A stretch of 10,050 nucleotides of DNA from Candidatus Kuenenia stuttgartensis (lineage in GTDB: Bacteria; Bacteroidota; Bacteroidia; Chitinophagales; Chitinophagaceae). The notes below the pieces were generated by a model. It did no database searches. It had not been told where the DNA came from and worked only from the letters and a program-made list of their open reading frames with translations. This document shows positions 8,315-10,050 of this stretch, one piece after another. The first letter of the stretch is position 1, and each line of letters opens with the position of its first letter. Made by a program: the position numbers and the translations under genes. Location: contig CALQJH020000039.1 of NCBI GenBank assembly GCA_943330835.2, forward strand, positions 1 to 10,050. The letters run 5' to 3'.

Positions 8315-10021
8315 ATGCAAATAAAAAATTTATTTTTCATCTTCATGATTGTTCTTGTAGCATCAAGCTGCAAGAAAAACATTGATCAGTATCCTACATC
8401 TAATTTGTATGATAATGTTTATTATAGAAATGTATCCGAATTTGATGCTGCGCTTGTTGGTTGTTATAATGGCATGCAAAAACCAATGTTTGAAGAATGG
8501 AGTCTTACGGAGTTGAGAAGCGATAATGCCATTATGGGAAATCCTACTAGTGGAAGCATCCCTAACCGTGAATTGTCGGATTTAGATTTGTTAGCTCCTA
8601 ATACTTATCACGAAAGAGTATATAACTATTGGCTTAGCAGTTATTATAACATTTACAATACCAATAAAATATTGTCAAATCTTGCTGTTAAATACGATTC
8701 CTTAAATGGTAATTTAAAATATGATTCAGTAAATCTACCAGTAACTTCAGCTGATAGAAAAAGAATTGCTGCACAGGCAAGTTTTATCAGAGCATATCAT
8801 TATTTCAATTTAGTAAGATTGTATGGAGGTGTATTTTTAATTGACAGACCGGTAACTCCTGCTGAATCTAAAATGATTAATCGTTCATCTGTTGCTGATA
8901 TTTACAAATTAATTATCGCGGATTTGAATAATGCAAAAGATTATGGCGATCAGGCATCATTCACAGCAATCAATCCGAGTAATTTGGGAAGAGCAAATTC
9001 ATGGTCCGCAAAAGCTTTATTGGCAAAAGTTTATCTAACCTTAAATCAAAAGGCACAGGCAACTGCATTATTGCAAGATATTATTTCCAACAGCGGCTAC
9101 AGATTACAAACGAGTTACACTGATGTTTTTTCAATCACAAATGAAATGAATTCAGAAATTCTGTTTGCTGTAAGATACAAGTCTGGTAAAGTAGGATTGG
9201 GCTCACCCTTCTGCAACATTTTTGCACCTTCAAGTAGTGGTAACTATATTGTTAACGGGGATGGAGATGGCTATGGTTATCCTTCTTATGAATTAGATAC
9301 TATTCAAAAGAATTATATCGTATCACCCCCGAATACTTCTTATTATTTTGATAGTTTAAGGACAAACTCTTACGATCCCAATGATCCCAGAAGAACTTTT
9401 AATATTAAACATTATGATACTGACACTCTAAGACCTGTATTTTATTGGACTCCATCACCTCCTCCTTCAACTAATCCAAATGGAAAAAGAAATAATCCTA
9501 AAGCCTATAACAACAAATTCATACTGTTTAATAAAACTTATCTTACAAGTCCACTGGTCTATCAGGACGATGGCGAAAATGACTGGCCTGTGATCAGGTA
9601 TGCAGATGTTTTGTTGATGTTGGCTGAGGCTCAGGGTTATACACCATCAAGTGTACAGTTGATAAATCAAATCAGAAGTAGGGTAGCATTATCACCAGTT
9701 ACCCCAATCAATATAGCAAAATTTAATCAAGACTTGAGTAATGAAAGAAGATTTGAATTTGCATTTGAAAATCAACGTTGGTTTGATTTAATAAGATTCA
9801 ATGTAACCTTAAGTCCAAACTTTGCAGAGAATACATTAAAAACTCATTTTATATACATGTATAATAAATATGGAGGTAATCATTACAATGGTTACACGCC
9901 TGCAATTATTTTAGCAAATTTATTGGCCCAGGTAAATGAAGCTCATTTGCTATTACCAATACCTCAAAGAGAAATTGATAACAATACCAATATTGTCATT
10001 CAACAAAACCCGGGATATTAA
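8315..10021 (+). CDS. RagB/SusD family nutrient-uptake surface lipoprotein
   Basis: This 568-residue lipoprotein is the glycan-capturing lid partner of the upstream SusC. The N-terminus has a lipoprotein signal peptide with a relaxed lipobox VASSC, making Cys19 the likely lipidated residue, followed by KKNIDQYP. The SusD-like N-terminal domain (about 20-260) includes the TPR-like helix motif RAYHYFNLVRLYGG at residues 159-172. The RagB/SusD C-terminal domain includes VIRYADVLLMLAEA and NERRFEFAFENQRWFDLIR (residues 476-494), and the protein ends with the typical LLPIPQREIDNN and QNPGY. Length and motif order are normal, so the gene looks intact. It follows susC by 28 bases, and another frame begins one base after its stop. 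Ligand specificity cannot be read from the sequence; it is inferred to match the upstream lyase. Confidence 0.96.
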   Translation: MQIKNLFFIFMIVLVASSCKKNIDQYPTSNLYDNVYYRNVSEFDAALVGCYNGMQKPMFEEWSLTELRSDNAIMGNPTSGSIPNRELSDLDLLAPNTYHERVYNYWLSSYYNIYNTNKILSNLAVKYDSLNGNLKYDSVNLPVTSADRKRIAAQASFIRAYHYFNLVRLYGGVFLIDRPVTPAESKMINRSSVADIYKLIIADLNNAKDYGDQASFTAINPSNLGRANSWSAKALLAKVYLTLNQKAQATALLQDIISNSGYRLQTSYTDVFSITNEMNSEILFAVRYKSGKVGLGSPFCNIFAPSSSGNYIVNGDGDGYGYPSYELDTIQKNYIVSPPNTSYYFDSLRTNSYDPNDPRRTFNIKHYDTDTLRPVFYWTPSPPPSTNPNGKRNNPKAYNNKFILFNKTYLTSPLVYQDDGENDWPVIRYADVLLMLAEAQGYTPSSVQLINQIRSRVALSPVTPINIAKFNQDLSNERRFEFAFENQRWFDLIRFNVTLSPNFAENTLKTHFIYMYNKYGGNHYNGYTPAIILANLLAQVNEAHLLLPIPQREIDNNTNIVIQQNPGY

Positions 10022-10022
10022 A

Positions 10023-10050
10023 ATGCTAAAAATTAAAAAATACAGTTTTC
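10023..10050 (+). CDS. Start of a further secreted protein gene, truncated by the window edge
   Basis: An ATG one base after the susD stop opens a frame reading MLKIKKYSF to the window end. The short Lys-rich start followed by a hydrophobic residue is like the beginning of a signal peptide, and the tight spacing fits an operon. Only nine codons are visible, so neither product nor reality of the gene can be confirmed. In comparable loci the next gene is often another lipoprotein, a glycan-binding protein or a lyase. Confidence 0.5.

Overview
The window is a fully coding, AT-rich stretch in which every gene lies on the + strand. It reads as part of a polysaccharide-use locus (PUL-like cluster) of a Bacteroidota bacterium. 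The taxonomic call rests on a SusC/SusD pair, a type IX secretion (T9SS)-type C-terminal domain, MBG/Big_2 repeat modules, A/T-rich gene starts without clear Shine-Dalgarno sequences, and signal peptides typical of the phylum. A Chitinophagia or Sphingobacteriia member is my guess from protein style and is not proven by the sequence.

Layout: (1) positions 1-3851 hold the 3' part of a very large secreted repeat protein. Its reading frame is already open at the left edge. It carries three Big_2-plus-MBG units, one before and two after a long beta-helix-like segment, and ends in a T9SS-type sorting domain. (2) Positions 3860-5080 encode a secreted polysaccharide lyase of the alginate lyase superfamily (Pfam Alginate_lyase type, possibly PL38-like), with recognisable Asn-Asn-His and Arg/Tyr active-site motifs. 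(3) Positions 5101-8286 encode a SusC/RagA-type TonB-dependent outer-membrane transporter. (4) Positions 8315-10021 encode its partner, a RagB/SusD-type surface lipoprotein. (5) One base later an ATG at 10023 opens a frame with a signal-peptide-like start, cut by the right edge.

The gaps are 8, 20, 28 and 1 bases, with no visible terminator or Bacteroidota promoter, so a single transcript is the simplest reading. In the inferred model, the lyase cleaves a uronate-containing polysaccharide such as alginate or glucuronan, SusD captures oligosaccharides at the surface and SusC imports them using TonB energy. The repeat protein may act as a surface adhesin or glycan binder. The regulator, the promoter and the rest of the locus lie outside the window.

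I see no RNA gene, insertion sequence, CRISPR array or phage signal. Most of the content belongs to known families. The least ordinary points are the large T9SS repeat protein placed 8 bases before the lyase, the mosaic similarity among its repeats, and a Cys-rich C-terminal motif in the lyase.
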